Shown here: piece by piece, positions 61,200-64,000 of the stretch
How positions within the stretch are numbered: the first letter of the stretch is position 1
Layout of the letters: each line of letters opens with the position of its first letter
Origin: Camillea tinctor
Lineage: Eukaryota > Ascomycota > Sordariomycetes > Xylariales > Xylariaceae
Direction: 5' to 3'
Assembly: GCA_022578605.1 (NCBI GenBank)
Contig: MU394052.1
Location: 186,001 to 250,000, forward strand
Length of the DNA stretch: 64,000 nt
Program-made: the position numbers and the translations under genes
Notes under the pieces: model-generated
What the model saw: only the letters and a program-made list of their open reading frames with translations
Databases searched by the model: none
Told to the model about the DNA's origin: nothing

Positions 61200-62583
61200 A
61201 TGGGTCCATACTTTATAAACATCATGTCGTCTCCCTACCTCTTCCTCCTACCCGTCTTCTTCTCCCTATTCGCTTATTTCTACCTCCGTCACGCGCATCG
61301 TATCCCCGCCGGAGCCATGGCGATATCTCTAAACGAGCAGGAAACTGGACACGCTTATGACACGACCAAAATCTGGACTACGCTGGTGAGCAATCGAGGT
61401 TATTTCGGTGGTTTGCTGGTTCTCAACCACTCCCTCCGGAAGACGGGCAGCAAATACCAGCTCCGTGTTATGGTCACTCGCGCCGTTGAGAACGACCACG
61501 AATTTATGCGTGCCTTTGCCGCAGCTGGTATCCCCACTATCGTTGTCGACGACATCGTGCCTAAACCCCGCGAGAATGGCAAGATCAAGTCAGGGTTCTG
61601 GGAAAAGCTGGCGCCGTGGGGTCTGACCGAGTACGAGGTACATTCATCCTCCCTATTTTCTGTTATCTGCCTATTATATCTCCCCTTTTCCCCAGTTCTG
61701 TTGAGCGTTGGAGAAGACGGTAATGTGTATAATTTGGGTCAAGATGAATTTAGCAATGAGAACTATGGCACTAACATTCTATAGCGCGTTGTCCTTCTTG
61801 ATAGTGATCAGGTGATCCTGAAAAATATCGACGATATGATGGAGATGGAGATACCAGATGGTGGGATAGCGTGCGCACATGTTTGTGCATGTAACCCGCG
61901 GAAAATACCACATTATAGCAAGGATTGGTGAGTTAACCCCTGACTAAACGTACTAATGCATCCGTCCTCTAGTTTAGTACCTTTATGATTAGCATTGTAT
62001 AAGGGGTAGTAAATAGAAGATAGGGAGGGTGGTAGAGGCATATGTAATGGGCATACGATACTAATACAAAGCCTGCGATAGGATACCTGAAAACTGCCCC
62101 TTTACAGCTGCAAATCAGACAACTGGTGAACCAGTACCTATAACACCTGAGAGCCCGGAACATCACCACTTACTCAACAGCGGAACAGTGATCTTGCAGC
62201 CGTCAAAGAAGCAGTTTGATACTCTGATCCACACCTTGAACACGCATCCGGACGTACCCAATATGTGGCTCCCCGACCAGGAACTCCTAGCCGTCGTGTA
62301 CAGGAACCGTTGGCGGCCACTTCCCTACACGTATAACGCGCTCAAGCCGATGCGCAGCTGTCATGCGAACATGTGGCGCGATGAGGACGTACGCATCCTG
62401 CACTATATCCTCGACAAGCCGTGGCAGAGCCGCTACTTCGATGCCAACGACCCGGTGCAGTCGACCCATCGCCTCTGGTGGGAATTCTTTGCTGAAGTTG
62501 AGCGCGATTGGCTCGACGGCGCCGACGACAAGAAAAGGGCGCTGTGGGAAAACGTCGTCGTGCCCGCCGTGGCGCAGGAGTAG
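61200..62583 (+). CDS. GT8-family glycosyltransferase, membrane-anchored
   Basis: A glycogenin-like GT8 enzyme expected to transfer a sugar from a UDP- or GDP-sugar, probably in the Golgi. Three exons: 61200-61637, 61785-61927 and 62082-62583, giving 360 residues. Splicing rebuilds the conserved block SKDWIPENCPFTAANQ across intron 2 (TG|G for Trp194). The N-terminus has one hydrophobic anchor (about residues 9-27, LFLLPVFFSLFAYFYL) followed by positive residues, as in type II Golgi enzymes. The nucleotide-binding and metal motif LLDSDQVIL holds D152-x-D154. Later motifs include LLNSGTVILQPS, MWLPDQELLAVVY, LPYTYNALK and ILHYILDKPW. Domain and order match fungal GT8 proteins of unknown substrate. 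The start has a good context (CACCATGG); a second ATG eight codons later is possible. Confidence 0.85.
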
Positions 62584-62970
62584 ATTATCAAACAATAATA
62601 GAGAACACGAATCTGTGAGGAATCAAGCCGGGCAAGGCTTGGATTAAATCATGAGATGGTATCTGATTGCGAAAGAAATACGATGACCGTGTTCACCTCT
62701 CAGGAGTACCATACCACTAGGAGGTGAGAAGTAAAACTCGCTGCATACGAGTGAATATCTTCTTGGCTACCTAGGTAATTTATTTAATTTTTTCTTCCCC
62801 TTTTTATGATGCAATGATCTATGGCTGCTCTTTTCTCTAACCCCCTCCTCCTTGAGAGATCCCTTTTCAAGGCCTATTGATATACCTACAATCTAGCTTC
62901 ACCTAGCAAAAGGGTAAGAAACACATGTAAATCCCCCCTTAACCCCTTTTTTCACTCACCCGATCATACT
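62584..62970. other. Convergent 3' region GT8 / PLP homeostasis protein
   Basis: Less than 400 bp between the two stop codons, AT-rich with a T/C-rich stretch at 62,784-62,850. It should hold both 3' UTRs. Nothing else seen. Confidence 0.6.

Positions 62971-64000
<1,030 letters not shown>

Overview
The window is nuclear DNA of a filamentous ascomycete, most likely a Sordariomycete; Xylariales is a guess from the intergenic style. The evidence is short phase-shifted spliceosomal introns with GTRNGT donors and YAG acceptors, fungal gene families (an aminoadipate-pathway LYS2, TAF4, Scd6, ARC16, AP-2 alpha, NDUFAF5), and intergenic DNA full of TAGGTA/TACCTA words, (CA)n and homopolymer tracts. 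I see no rRNA, no convincing tRNA, no CRISPR and no prokaryotic operon.

Left block (1-17.4 kb, gene-dense). The 5' end of YSH1/CPSF73 (minus, runs off the left edge) is divergent from TAF4 (plus). Next come a nitrilase-superfamily amidase (plus), the Lsm14/Scd6 RNA-granule protein (minus), the zf-HIT snoRNP factor BCD1 (minus) and LYS2 alpha-aminoadipate reductase (plus). These are housekeeping genes for pre-mRNA 3' processing, transcription initiation, metabolite repair, translational control, snoRNP assembly and lysine synthesis. They do not form one pathway.

Middle block (17.4-45.1 kb). About 27.7 kb hold no conventional gene that I can support. The DNA is made of simple repeats, purine/pyrimidine tracts, small palindromes and an N-gap flanked by poly-G and poly-C. 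Two things stand out: a 238-bp MITE-like element at 38,544-38,781 with near-perfect inverted termini and an AGTGG target duplication, and a candidate small spliced gene on the minus strand near 30.3-30.9 kb with a TATA box, a consensus donor and a 31-66 residue product.

Right block (45.1-64 kb, gene-dense again). ARC16/ARPC5 (actin nucleation), a large tandem C2H2 finger protein with almost no inter-finger linkers, NDUFAF5 (complex I assembly, minus) divergent from the AP-2 alpha adaptin gene (endocytosis), an unrecognised single-pass membrane protein, a GT8 glycosyltransferase, and the 3' part of a PLP homeostasis protein (minus, runs off the right edge).

I worked out exon junctions by hand from frame continuity and family alignment. 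Every multi-exon model given for a recognised family is in frame. The membrane protein at 56.9-58.8 kb and the small gene near 30 kb are the uncertain models.
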